A stretch of 11,837 bases of DNA from Chlamydia trachomatis. GTDB lineage: Bacteria > Chlamydiota > Chlamydiia > Chlamydiales > 2-12-FULL-49-11. The stretch's first letter is position 1, and every line of letters starts with the position of its first letter. Below, in pieces: positions 1 to 6,430 of the stretch. Where the stretch lies: the NCBI GenBank assembly GCA_945870925.1, contig CAMBTZ010000038.1, positions 1-11,837 of the forward strand, read 5' to 3'. Below the pieces are notes generated by a model. It saw only the letters and a program-made list of their open reading frames with translations, searched no databases and had not been told where the DNA came from. The position numbers and the translations under genes were made by a program.

Positions 1-134
1 TTCTTCCACTCTATTCACCTGATTTAAATCCGATCGAAAAATGCTGGGCTAACATGAAAGCTAAAGTTAGAGAATTGTTATTGAGAGTACAAACATTTAG
101 AGATGCATTTGAAGAAGTTATTATATCAATGTAA
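1..134 (+). pseudogene. IS630-family transposase, C-terminal fragment
   Basis: The open frame at the left edge encodes the end of a DDE transposase of the IS630/Tc1 type. It contains LYSPDLNPIEKCWANMK, the family hallmark in which the glutamate of NPIE is the third catalytic acid of the DDE triad, followed by about 24 residues to a TAA stop at 132-134. Only about 43 codons lie in the window, so I cannot tell whether the rest is intact upstream. The sequence right after the stop is the start of a repeat shared with 717-808, so the element's 3' edge should lie within the next few tens of bases. The family call is firm; pseudogene status is an inference from the surrounding decay. Confidence 0.75.
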
Positions 135-170
135 ATTTAATCGACTATATTGCATTCCTGCATCGGATCT

Positions 171-270
171 GTAATAACAAAGTCCTCCTTCGGCACCACT
201 TTCGTTTGTAATAATCTAAAGCGCTCTTTTTGCCACAAGTATTAATTGAAAATCAAATAACTATAAAATA
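171..270. repeat. Dispersed repeat, copy 1
   Basis: A block of about 95-100 bases running from GTAATAACAAAGTCC to TAACTATAAA is found again, diverged, at 717-808 in the same orientation. Shared anchors are GTAATAACA-AGTCC, TAATAATCTAAAG and TAACTATAAA. In this copy the minus strand can be read as a short frame containing RFRLLQTK and DFVITDP, ending at 137-139. The other copy breaks that frame with a stop, so coding is doubtful. The left end lies just after the IS630 remnant and the right end abuts the truncated IS5 sequence. It is probably an IS end or a small non-autonomous element. Confidence 0.6.
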
Positions 271-387
271 TAGCATTCAACATTTGACGTTTACTGTACT
301 TAAGAGTCCGCCCTCTCTACTATAGTTTATGCGGAAAATGAGTTCTATTTTTCCCCATTCTGCATCAGATAAATCACGTGGATACAT
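242..387 (-). pseudogene. IS5-family (DUF4096-type) transposase, N-terminal fragment, frameshifted
   Basis: Reading from the ATG at 387-385, the peptide begins MYPRDLSDAEWGKIELIF and continues through NYSREGG. This is the typical opening of IS5-group transposases, which start M-Y-P-x-D-L-[ST]-D-x-[EQ]-W. After about 28 codons the frame is lost near position 300. A one-base shift restores the expected continuation YSKRQMLNAIFY, which then runs into a stop at 242-244. Homology ends abruptly at about position 263, where the dispersed repeat begins. The catalytic DDE region is absent, so the product cannot be functional. It sits tail-to-tail with the IS630 remnant. Confidence 0.7.
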
Positions 388-430
388 TTTGACCTCGCTC
401 GTCTAGAAAAAGAAAAATAAGTATATTAAA

Positions 431-457
431 ATTTTAATGAAGAGTTCTTGGGGGGCG
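431..457. repeat. Orphan terminal sequence resembling the ISAs1 element end
   Basis: ATTTTAATGAAGAGTTCTTG at 431-450 matches the right terminal repeat of the intact ISAs1 element (10701-10720) at 16 of 20 positions. It is followed by GGGGGCG, similar to the GGAGGGCG just outside that element. No transposase sequence is attached. It is probably the scar of a related element that has otherwise been deleted. Confidence 0.45.
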
Positions 458-583
458 AAAAATGCGTATAGAAGTTTCTGGAAAAAGGCAAGTGCGCATA
501 AAGTTGAGGTGGTTTGAAAAAATAACAATAAATAAAGATCATTATTTCTATTAGCTTGAGCCCTTGTATTTGATAAATTCTTC

Positions 584-617
584 AAAAAAGCGTCGAGGTG
601 AACCCAATCGCTTCTTT
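584..617 (-). terminator. Possible Rho-independent terminator downstream of the four-gene operon
   Basis: On the minus strand AAAGAAGCG pairs with CGCTTTTTT (one G-T pair) around a 16-base loop, giving a stem running directly into a T tract. It lies about 200 bases beyond the stop codon of the last operon gene. The long loop and the intervening repeat make this tentative. The same hairpin could work less well on the plus strand. Confidence 0.25.
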
Positions 618-716
618 TAAAGGTTCTATAAGAAAATTTTGTTCAGTGAATAGAAATAAAACTTTTTTCTATCCTTTTGTCAAATTACCTCAATTTTATG
701 TCCATTTGCTGGGTAT

Positions 717-808
717 GTAATAACAGAGTCCTTCTTCCTACTCTTTTGTTTCTAATAATCTAAAGTTTTTTTCCTAATACTAAATTCTCAATTTAATTAA
801 CTATAAAT
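717..808. repeat. Dispersed repeat, copy 2
   Basis: This diverged copy of the block at 171-270 lies in direct orientation. It keeps GTAATAACA-AGTCC, TAATAATCTAAAG and TTAACTATAAAT. It ends at the stop codon (810-812) of the preceding minus-strand gene, so an insertion immediately behind, or into the last codons of, that gene is possible. The reading frame seen in copy 1 is broken here by a TAG. Confidence 0.55.
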
Positions 809-809
809 A

Positions 810-2180
810 CTAGATTATTATGCTTTTGCACGAGCTTCTTCCTCCAAATAAATTGATTGCATAGATCGAGTAAGTTGTCTTTTTATTTTTTGGTTGATTA
901 TGGTCTTCCAGTTTAAAAGTTTTAAAATTGACCTTTTTAATGAATAGGTTATCTTTAAATATTTCATACCCGACAACATCATTAGAAGTGCTTGGGGTCC
1001 AATTTATTACGTTTGTATATTCTTTAGTTAAGCCAAAATCATTTACTATTTGATATCCTTCGAAATGAGTTGGAGGTTCAGTAGGTGTTCCGTAGCTAGA
1101 AAAAAATGGATAGCCGCTTGAATCTATCCAAGAAGCAAATACCGTTCCTGTCGGATTAAAAAAAACTGATGTTTCATCATAATAAAATAGAGTTTGGTGA
1201 TCTACTGAAATTTCTAAGTAATTCTGTACATTCATCTCATCAATTAAAGCAGAGTGGGGTGTATGAGATTGTAAATCGGTCCAACTTAATATAGTTTGAT
1301 TTAATTTAGGGCTATAGGTTGCGAGTATATTTCTACCAACTCTAGAAAGCTCTGTAACTCTTTTTACATTAGACCAAGTATGTCCATCAAAAATAGAAAA
1401 GGCAGGATAATTTAACTCGTCAGAGAAAAATGCAAATGCTAAATGGGATAGATTATTAAATGAGCAAGAAATATTAAATGAGGATATTTTGTTATTAGAA
1501 ATAGGTAAGGCATCAGCCCAAGTGGTTCCGTTAAAAATCGAAAAGTAAGGATAATCTCCTTTTCGCCAAGTTGCTAATATTGATGATGAATTAGAGAATG
1601 AGCAACAGTTAATGTCGAACAATATACTACTGCAATTAGTAGGTTCTTGATCATGCCATATTTTTCCATCAAATAGGGAGTAACGAAGATTGTAGTTTAT
1701 ATCAGTCCAAATACTAATTATCTGATTTATTATTTTGTTGTGACAGGTTGATATATTGAAACCAGCACATTCGAATTCTGATATAACACCTTTTGCAGAC
1801 CATATATTACCATCAAATGTAGCATATTGAGGATGTGCATTAGATGCTGTATCAATCCAAGCTGCAATAATTTGATTAGATATTGGATCGTAGCAAAGAG
1901 AGATATTGCTCAAGACACATGTTGATCTATTAATTGGTCCATGACTGACCCAATTTATCCCATTAAAAGTGGCGTAATAAGGAAATGAATTAGCGCCTGA
2001 CCATGCAGCAATTAATTGTTGTGAATTTGGGTCATAGATCATCGAAATATTGCTTGCATATTGCCCGTCAGATGCTTGATAATCAGTGACAATTGGAGTA
2101 GGATTGTTCCACTGATTAGATATTAAAAAACTAAATAAAAAAAAGCTAAAAAAAACGCTTGTTAGTATGTAATTTCTCAA
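810..2180 (-). CDS. Exported repeat protein: predicted seven-bladed beta-propeller plus C-terminal FN3-like domain
   Basis: The 456-residue product starts with a hydrophobic leader (residues 1-21), so it should be exported. Residues 43-363 hold seven diverged units, starting near 43, 91, 141, 188, 235, 284 and 337. The unit pattern is N-I-S-x-x-Y-D-P, then I-A-A-W-x-D, then Y-A-T-F-D-G-x-x-W; in units 6-7 the last element fades. Seven W/D-rich units of about 48 residues fit a seven-bladed propeller. Residues 370-456 (VINWTPS, DVVGYEIFKD, YSIYAINLFGG) look like a fibronectin type III domain. I recognise no catalytic motif, so binding or adhesion is more likely than catalysis. The only plausible start is TTG at 2180-2178, because no ATG lies between it and the in-frame stop upstream. 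It begins 27 bases after gene 3 of the operon and should be co-transcribed. Confidence 0.75.
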   Translation of the reverse strand: MRNYILTSVFFSFFLFSFLISNQWNNPTPIVTDYQASDGQYASNISMIYDPNSQQLIAAWSGANSFPYYATFNGINWVSHGPINRSTCVLSNISLCYDPISNQIIAAWIDTASNAHPQYATFDGNIWSAKGVISEFECAGFNISTCHNKIINQIISIWTDINYNLRYSLFDGKIWHDQEPTNCSSILFDINCCSFSNSSSILATWRKGDYPYFSIFNGTTWADALPISNNKISSFNISCSFNNLSHLAFAFFSDELNYPAFSIFDGHTWSNVKRVTELSRVGRNILATYSPKLNQTILSWTDLQSHTPHSALIDEMNVQNYLEISVDHQTLFYYDETSVFFNPTGTVFASWIDSSGYPFFSSYGTPTEPPTHFEGYQIVNDFGLTKEYTNVINWTPSTSNDVVGYEIFKDNLFIKKVNFKTFKLEDHNQPKNKKTTYSIYAINLFGGRSSCKSIII

Positions 2181-2207
2181 AAAAAGTCTTACTGTTAAAA
2201 ATTAAGA

Positions 2208-3224
2208 CTAATGTATAGGTATAAGACTGTCAAGTAATTCTCTTTTTTCAAGTTTTACAACCCAAATTTCATGGTTTTGTCTACCATATACCACGTAAAT
2301 GTACGTTTTGTCAAAAATAAATCCGCATGGAAAAATTCCACGCCACGATCCCCAATATTGTTTATAAATAGTCCCGGTAAAAAATCCCTTGCCGATTATT
2401 GGTTCAGGGCTAATATGAGTCATTGCAAAAGGGGGCTCACTTTCAAATGTAGATGCTCCCATAAAATAGTGAAGCATATCCTTGCCGTCTGAATGATCAG
2501 AATTTGCATGTATGGCAGTATGAAAAAATGTCAGATAGCGGTTTCCTATTTTTAGCGCCTGTGTGCCGCCTCGAAGTTCTCCCCAAGTCCAGTTCTGAAG
2601 AGATTTGTTAGAGAGGGCAAAAGTTTCACATTCGCCTGTTCCGATTGCCGGTTTGAAAACTAAATGAGGGTTTAAACTATAGGAGAGGAGAAGGTTTTCT
2701 TTATAATTGAATGGGGTCCAGTTTTTTTCACGTAAATTCGGATTGACCCCTTCAAAACTATCTAATCTTTCCTTACTAAGAATGATGAATTTACCGTTTT
2801 GTTCTACAAGCTCGATGATATAAACACGATACCCGCCTTTAGTGATTATAGGATCTTCGTTATCTGAATAAATCATAAAAAGATGTCCTGCCACTTCTAT
2901 AAGACGGGCATCTTCAGCTCGGTGGTAGGGTTTAGTTCCTTTTTTATTGAGATAGAGAATTTGAGGTTTTCCAGTAATTTGAAAATCATCATCAAGCCAT
3001 GCTAAACCAATATCAGAAGAGTTGTACGAGTCTTTTGGATTTGAGATATTACGAAAACTCATTAGTAGTTTTCCGTGCCATCTGATAATTGAGGGATTAA
3101 AGGCGTTTGGATATTCAATAATTTTTATTTGCTTTGTCTCAAGTATAAAAGGTGCAGGTGAGACCTCTAGATCCGAGCAAGCTTCAATTATAAAGGGAGC
3201 GCAACACAGAAGTAATTTAATCAT
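2208..3224 (-). CDS. Exported GH130/GH43-like five-bladed propeller protein, paralogue 2
   Basis: The 338-residue protein is clearly paralogous to the gene just upstream (3217-4254). Shared blocks in order are NPSIIRW (43-49), EDARLIE (104-110), EKNWTPF (166-172), SYSLNPHLVFK (181-191), WGELRGGT (214-221), FFHT (233-236), HYFMGA (252-257), ISPEPIIG (271-278) and VVYGRQNHEIWVVKL (311-325). Repeated NPS/DxR motifs near short beta strands resemble GH130-type mannoside phosphorylases/hydrolases and their relatives of the five-bladed propeller superfamily; a glycosyltransferase of that superfamily is an alternative. The substrate cannot be read. The N-terminus (MIKLLLCCAPFIIEAC) is a short export leader; the cysteine could be lipidated, but the lipobox is poor. 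Its ATG overlaps the previous gene's stop by 8 bases, indicating coupled translation. Relative to its twin, the aspartate of QDPRLI is shifted to AEDARLI. Confidence 0.7.
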   Translation of the reverse strand: MIKLLLCCAPFIIEACSDLEVSPAPFILETKQIKIIEYPNAFNPSIIRWHGKLLMSFRNISNPKDSYNSSDIGLAWLDDDFQITGKPQILYLNKKGTKPYHRAEDARLIEVAGHLFMIYSDNEDPIITKGGYRVYIIELVEQNGKFIILSKERLDSFEGVNPNLREKNWTPFNYKENLLLSYSLNPHLVFKPAIGTGECETFALSNKSLQNWTWGELRGGTQALKIGNRYLTFFHTAIHANSDHSDGKDMLHYFMGASTFESEPPFAMTHISPEPIIGKGFFTGTIYKQYWGSWRGIFPCGFIFDKTYIYVVYGRQNHEIWVVKLEKRELLDSLIPIH

Positions 3225-4254
3225 TTAATACCGATGTCAGACTGTTCATTAGTTCTTGTTTGTTAAGTTTTACAACCCAGCATTCATGATCCTGTCTTCC
3301 ATAAACTACCCAAATATAATCATGATTAAAAATAAAGCCGCCAGGGAAAATGGCCCGCAAAGGTTTCCAGGTTGGGTAATTAGATGGTGCATAAAAAGTA
3401 TGACCAATTATTGGCTCCGGACTGATATATGTTAGACCAAAAGGGGGAGTGGAGCTAAAGCGGTAGGCTCCCATAAAATAATGGGAGATTTTTTCTCCAT
3501 TTGATTGCTCGCTTTTCATGTTTATGAATGTATGAAAAAACCCAAGGTATTCATCTCCATCAAGAATTGAAGGGGTTCCACCACGTAATTCACCCCATTT
3601 CCAATCAATATTTGCTTGGGTAAGAGCTAGGGTTTGGCAACTAGTTCTATTTTTCGAAAGCTTAAAAACACGATGAGGATTCAGGCTGTAAGAAAAACAT
3701 AAATTCCCTTTATAATCAAATGGAGCCCAATTTTTTTCGATCCAATTTTTCGAATCACCTGCAAATGATAGTATGTATTCAGGGGAGTTAATAAAAAATT
3801 TTCCTTCCTTATATTTAAGTCTGGACGTAATCATTCTCCGCGCTTCTAGGTCACTATCGTTAAGTATGTTGTTGTATGCAATATAGAAATGCTTTCCAGA
3901 TTTTATAAGTCTTGGATCTTGAGCCTTAGAAATTCTTAAAGGGCGGTCTCCATAAATAGTGAGAAGAGTCGGATTTCCCTGAGGTTCAAAGTTCTCATCT
4001 AAAAAGATAAAGCCTATCAAATGAGATGATCGGGTAATTGGATCTCTTGCACGAAAAGAGAGTAAAAGTCTTCCGTCTTCCCATCGAATGATTGATGGAT
4101 TGAAAGCAGTTGGATATCCAGGTATCACAATCTGCTTTTCTTCGAGGATAAACGATTGAACAGTTTCTTCCAGATTAGGTAATGATTGAGTATGAATAGC
4201 AAGTAAGCTAGAGACTAGGGTAAGAAAAAACAAGCAAATAAAGTATTTTTTCAT
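3217..4254 (-). CDS. Exported GH130/GH43-like five-bladed propeller protein, paralogue 1
   Basis: This 345-residue protein has a clear signal peptide (MKKYFICLFFLTLVSSLLA, residues 1-19). Motifs in order are AFNPSIIRWEDGRLLLSF (50-67), AQDPRLIKSGKHFYIAY (111-127), EKNWAPFDYKG (173-183), SYSLNPHRVFK (188-198), WGELRGGTPS (220-229), HYFMGAYRF (258-266), ISPEPIIG (277-284), IFPGGFIF (302-309) and VVYGRQDHECWVVKL (316-330). The pattern of one DxR or NPS motif per blade is typical of the five-bladed beta-propeller glycoside enzymes (GH32/43/62/68/130 superfamily). GH130 and its transferase relatives are my closest comparison, from memory only. ATGA overlap with the pyruvyl transferase gene (4251-4254) shows translational coupling, since no good Shine-Dalgarno is visible. 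It probably acts on an extracytoplasmic glycan made or modified by its neighbours. Confidence 0.72.
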   Translation of the reverse strand: MKKYFICLFFLTLVSSLLAIHTQSLPNLEETVQSFILEEKQIVIPGYPTAFNPSIIRWEDGRLLLSFRARDPITRSSHLIGFIFLDENFEPQGNPTLLTIYGDRPLRISKAQDPRLIKSGKHFYIAYNNILNDSDLEARRMITSRLKYKEGKFFINSPEYILSFAGDSKNWIEKNWAPFDYKGNLCFSYSLNPHRVFKLSKNRTSCQTLALTQANIDWKWGELRGGTPSILDGDEYLGFFHTFINMKSEQSNGEKISHYFMGAYRFSSTPPFGLTYISPEPIIGHTFYAPSNYPTWKPLRAIFPGGFIFNHDYIWVVYGRQDHECWVVKLNKQELMNSLTSVLND

Positions 4255-5162
4255 AAGAGTTCAATTCGATTAAATGAGGGTTTTTTAAAATTTAGATCGG
4301 GCCAGAATTCAAAAGGAAATGCGTTATAGAGACGTTCCGGATCAAATTGAATGGAAGGCTCTCCCATCATTTCTATAGCCTCTTCTATAGAGGTTGCAAA
4401 GTTAAAATCAGTCCTCCCTGTAGCAAAGTAATAGTCTTGATACTTAAACAGTGGTTCTTTCTCAGAAAGTCTAACATAGCGAGCAGGGATCCCATAAGCT
4501 TCAGCAACAATAATTCCATGAAGAGAACTTGAAATAACAAATTCACTGTCCAAAATTTTTTCAATCACCTCATTCCAGGGTTCAGTTGGAAAGACAATGT
4601 GATCGCCATCATCTTTTGAAAAAAGATGCCGCTCATATATATGAGGAATAAATATAAACGGATATTTCGGAGATTTCTTTTTTTTAAACTCAGGAAACAA
4701 ATACGGAAGTAATAAAGCAGGATCACCATAAATTTCAGGACATTCAATCCCAAAGTTGTCGTAAATAAAAGCCCTTGTTAAAGGACCTCTTACAGCCCTG
4801 ACATCTAAATTAGTAAAATTATAATCTGTTTTATTTGTCTGTTTATGATTCGATCCGGTTCCCCATAAAACATCGCCGCTATTTGCAAAATAGAGCAGAG
4901 ATCCAAGAGCAAGCAATTTTTGTTTAGGGACTTTTGTCTTTTTATAAATAGCTACGGGAGAGTCAAGAATACGCTCTACAATTTTAACGGATAGATAGTC
5001 TCCAAAATTTACAAACTCTTTTTGTTGCCAATAGAAAAGAGGTAGCCCATCAAAAATAGCTATTGAAGATTCAGCGTAAAGTGAAGAAAAAAATGAGACA
5101 AATAAAAATAGTATCTGTTTTTTTTTAAAGTAGTTCTTCGAAAGCTTCAATATTTTATGCAT
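4251..5162 (-). CDS. Polysaccharide pyruvyl transferase family protein with N-terminal signal peptide
   Basis: The 303-residue protein carries the family landmarks: NFGDYLS (52-58), LALGSLL and SGDVLWGTGSN (84-105), VRAVRGPLTR (121-130), ECPEIYGDPALLLP (140-153), the middle motif FIPHIYERH (171-179) and ISSSLHGIIVAEAYGIP (210-226). Members transfer pyruvate from phosphoenolpyruvate to sugar residues of surface polysaccharides, or are related inverting transferases with a GT-B-like fold. The length is normal for the family. Unusually, residues 1-30 form a basic, then hydrophobic leader ending SSLYA, predicting export, although PEP is cytoplasmic. It is the first gene of the operon. No Shine-Dalgarno precedes the ATG; the 14 bases just upstream form a GGTAA-N4-TTACC inverted repeat. 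Family membership is firm; the reaction and substrate are not shown. Confidence 0.85.
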   Translation of the reverse strand: MHKILKLSKNYFKKKQILFLFVSFFSSLYAESSIAIFDGLPLFYWQQKEFVNFGDYLSVKIVERILDSPVAIYKKTKVPKQKLLALGSLLYFANSGDVLWGTGSNHKQTNKTDYNFTNLDVRAVRGPLTRAFIYDNFGIECPEIYGDPALLLPYLFPEFKKKKSPKYPFIFIPHIYERHLFSKDDGDHIVFPTEPWNEVIEKILDSEFVISSSLHGIIVAEAYGIPARYVRLSEKEPLFKYQDYYFATGRTDFNFATSIEEAIEMMGEPSIQFDPERLYNAFPFEFWPDLNFKKPSFNRIELL

Positions 5163-5163
5163 G

Positions 5164-5177
5164 GGTAATGTGTTACC
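5164..5177. promoter_or_regulatory. Inverted repeat immediately upstream of the operon's first start codon
   Basis: GGTAATGTGTTACC forms a 5-bp perfect inverted repeat with a 4-base centre, only one base from the ATG of the pyruvyl transferase gene and in the place where a ribosome binding site is expected. It could be an operator half-site pair or a weak mRNA hairpin. On the minus strand a TTGAAC lies 17 bases before GTAACA, which would put a weak promoter almost on top of the start. Both readings are speculative. Confidence 0.25.
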
Positions 5178-5346
5178 AAAAGCAACTATATTTGTTCAAT
5201 AGAAAAATTTAATTATGTCGTTTCTATTCAAGAGCAAAAAAGCCGAATATCAACGATAGAATAGGCCTATCATCAAATCAATTGATCACTTTAGTTCTTT
5301 TTAAAAACAGACTTTCATGAAAAACTACTGACAACATTTTTAATAA

Positions 5347-5577
5347 GGGAAATTTTTACTAATTGCTTTATGGGAATTTACCACTCTTCATGCTGAGGAA
5401 GAAGAATTTTCTTATGACATTACAAACCAAATTCTAATTGTTGATCGGATTGTTTGTTCTGATTTGGATAGCATGGATGAGTTTACTCTTATTGAAAATG
5501 TTGCTAAATACAAGCGGGCCGCTTGCTCAAGCGATTTTGCTCATCATAGGAAAATGTTTTATTTTCTAATTCAATGA
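5347..5577 (+). other. Unassigned open frame, possible gene fragment
   Basis: A 76-codon open frame runs from just after an in-frame TAA (5344-5346) to TGA (5575-5577) without any ATG start. Its middle part reads as protein-like: acidic LHAEEEEFSYD, then NQILIVDRIV, then DSMDEFTLIENVAKYKR. The alternation of a hydrophobic beta pair and an amphipathic helix loosely recalls small type III secretion chaperones of the CesT fold, but the match is only one of pattern. The last 25 codons overlap the minus-strand Rhs pseudogene and are probably not part of the original gene. It is best read as a decayed remnant lacking its 5' end. Confidence 0.3.
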
Positions 5578-5902
5578 GATTTCCCAATGAGTCGTACTCT
5601 GTATAAAATTGTATGTTTGATTCTTTGGTAGAGTGCTCGTTTTCTTGAGAGTCAAAGCTGTTTTTGTAAATAACTTCACCCGATGCAATTGTTACCTATT
5701 CAGAAACAAGTACGCCATTTTCACCATAATTATAAGAGCATGTATACATGATCTCGTCCATCTTGGACATTCTTTCTATTTGTCAAATCTGATCGCCATC
5801 CAAGAAATAACGAGCGCAACCAAGATCACGTAATCTCAAGGTATGAACCTCAGCATTAATGGATGTAACCAAACAGAAAAAAAGAGAAATAAACAACTTC
5901 AT
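5504..5902 (-). pseudogene. Rhs/YD-repeat family secreted protein, truncated pseudogene
   Basis: From the ATG at 5902-5900 the frame encodes a signal peptide (MKLFISLFFCLVTSINA) and then EVHTLRLRDLGCARYF. A TGA at 5783-5785 interrupts DGDQI-QIERM and a TAG at 5696-5698 interrupts GVLVSE-VTIASGEV. Past these, the same frame continues with FYTEYDSLGNLIELENKTFS and YDEQNRL, a clear YD/Rhs-type repeat (Y-D-x-x-G-N-L with a following Y-D-x-x-N-R-L). Homology stops near 5515 and a TAG ends the frame at 5504-5506. Full-length YD-repeat proteins have many such repeats, so most of the gene is missing. The product class would be a secreted cell-surface filament or toxin carrier; here it is dead. Confidence 0.7.
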
Positions 5903-5936
5903 AAAAATTTTCCCGTTATGAAGGATGAAAATTAAG

Positions 5937-6170
5937 CTACTTTTTCCGTCCAATAAGATAAAAGCCTCCGATTTGCTTTATGCCTAAAGGAGAGATATGG
6001 TAAGTGAGGCGAACGAATAGATAGGCCTCATCAAATAGATGAAAGAGATTGGAAAAGCTATCCTGTCCGATAATACGTTCCAGGTTGCAGGAGTCAAGAT
6101 ACAGATCATCCAGGTAGATAGCCAATACGCTTTTATCGAATCTGGTTTTGAAATCGCGACCCCCTTTCAT
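5937..6170 (-). CDS. Small hypothetical protein, possibly a gene remnant
   Basis: A 77-codon frame starts at ATG 6170-6168 (a TTG one codon earlier is also possible) and ends 34 bases before the Rhs pseudogene. The peptide has protein-like composition, with NLERIIGQDSFSNLFHLFDE and a C-terminus LGIKQIGGFYLIGRKK. No signal peptide, membrane segment or known motif is seen. Its first codons lie inside the 3' acceptor part of the tRNA-like sequence, so an original, longer gene may have lost its 5' end at that junction. I do not recognise it. Confidence 0.35.
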   Translation of the reverse strand: MKGGRDFKTRFDKSVLAIYLDDLYLDSCNLERIIGQDSFSNLFHLFDEAYLFVRLTYHISPLGIKQIGGFYLIGRKK

Positions 6171-6248
6171 CAACCAGGACTTGAACCTGGGGCTGACGGG
6201 TTATGAGTCCGTAGCGCTCCAACCATTAAACAACAGCTAACTTGTTGA
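6166..6248 (-). tRNA. tRNA-like sequence with CAT anticodon loop, probably degenerate
   Basis: On the minus strand there is a perfect T-arm (CCAGG, TTCAAGT, CCTGG), a 5-base variable loop (CAGCC), and an anticodon arm ACGGA-CTCATAA-CCCGT with four pairs and the anticodon CAT at 6205-6203. TTGATGA at the 3' end pairs with TCAACAA at the 5' end in six of seven positions. The part between acceptor and anticodon stem is about 29 bases, seven or more too long, though it contains the D-loop-like AATGG. There is no encoded CCA. So it is a Met or Ile(CAT) tRNA relic, or a tRNA with an insertion in its D arm; a functional gene seems less likely. Confidence 0.45.
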
Positions 6249-6370
6249 CATTATAACGGATAGTATGACTTTTCAGCTACTGTGAATTGCTGTAATTGAT
6301 CGTTATTTTTTGTAGGTGAGTGGTCCACAAATGGTTCATGGAAAGGGTTCGTTTTTGATCTCTAGAACTT

Positions 6371-6399
6371 TTGAATGAAAAAAATTTTTTGGGATGTTA
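6371..6399 (+). promoter_or_regulatory. Weak candidate promoter for the AAA-ATPase/nuclease gene
   Basis: TTGAAT is followed 17 bases later by ATGTTA, about 30 bases before the start codon. The spacer is an A7T6 tract, which could be intrinsically bent. The -10 match is poor. No other hexamer pair in the preceding 180 bases looks better. Confidence 0.25.
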
Positions 6400-6430
6400 C
6401 CATTAATTGGTCCAAATAAGAAGGCACTGC

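Larger units (their letters stand above)
388..716. other. Gene-free stretch with IS debris
   Basis: I find no convincing gene here. A 61-codon minus-strand open frame at 403-585 is mostly a poly-Phe/Leu artefact of A-rich sequence. Two structures stand out: an ISAs1-like terminal sequence at 431-457 and a long-loop hairpin at 584-617, both listed separately. The stretch lies downstream of the minus-strand operon that ends at 810. Confidence 0.5.

Noticed and set aside
137..244. Short minus-strand frame containing RFRLLQTK and DFVITDP
   Set aside because: The homologous sequence at 717-808 breaks the frame with a stop, and no start codon is present, so I treat it as part of a repeat and not as a gene.
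403..585. Minus-strand open frame of 60 codons rich in Phe and Leu
   Set aside because: It is produced by A-rich sequence, has no ribosome binding site and overlaps the orphan IS end.
5255..6036. Similarity between ATAGGCCTATCATCAAAT (about 5261) and ATAGGCCTCATCAAAT (about 6019)
   Set aside because: The match is about 25 bases with a gap. The second copy lies in a coding-like frame but the first does not continue it, so it could be chance in AT-rich DNA.
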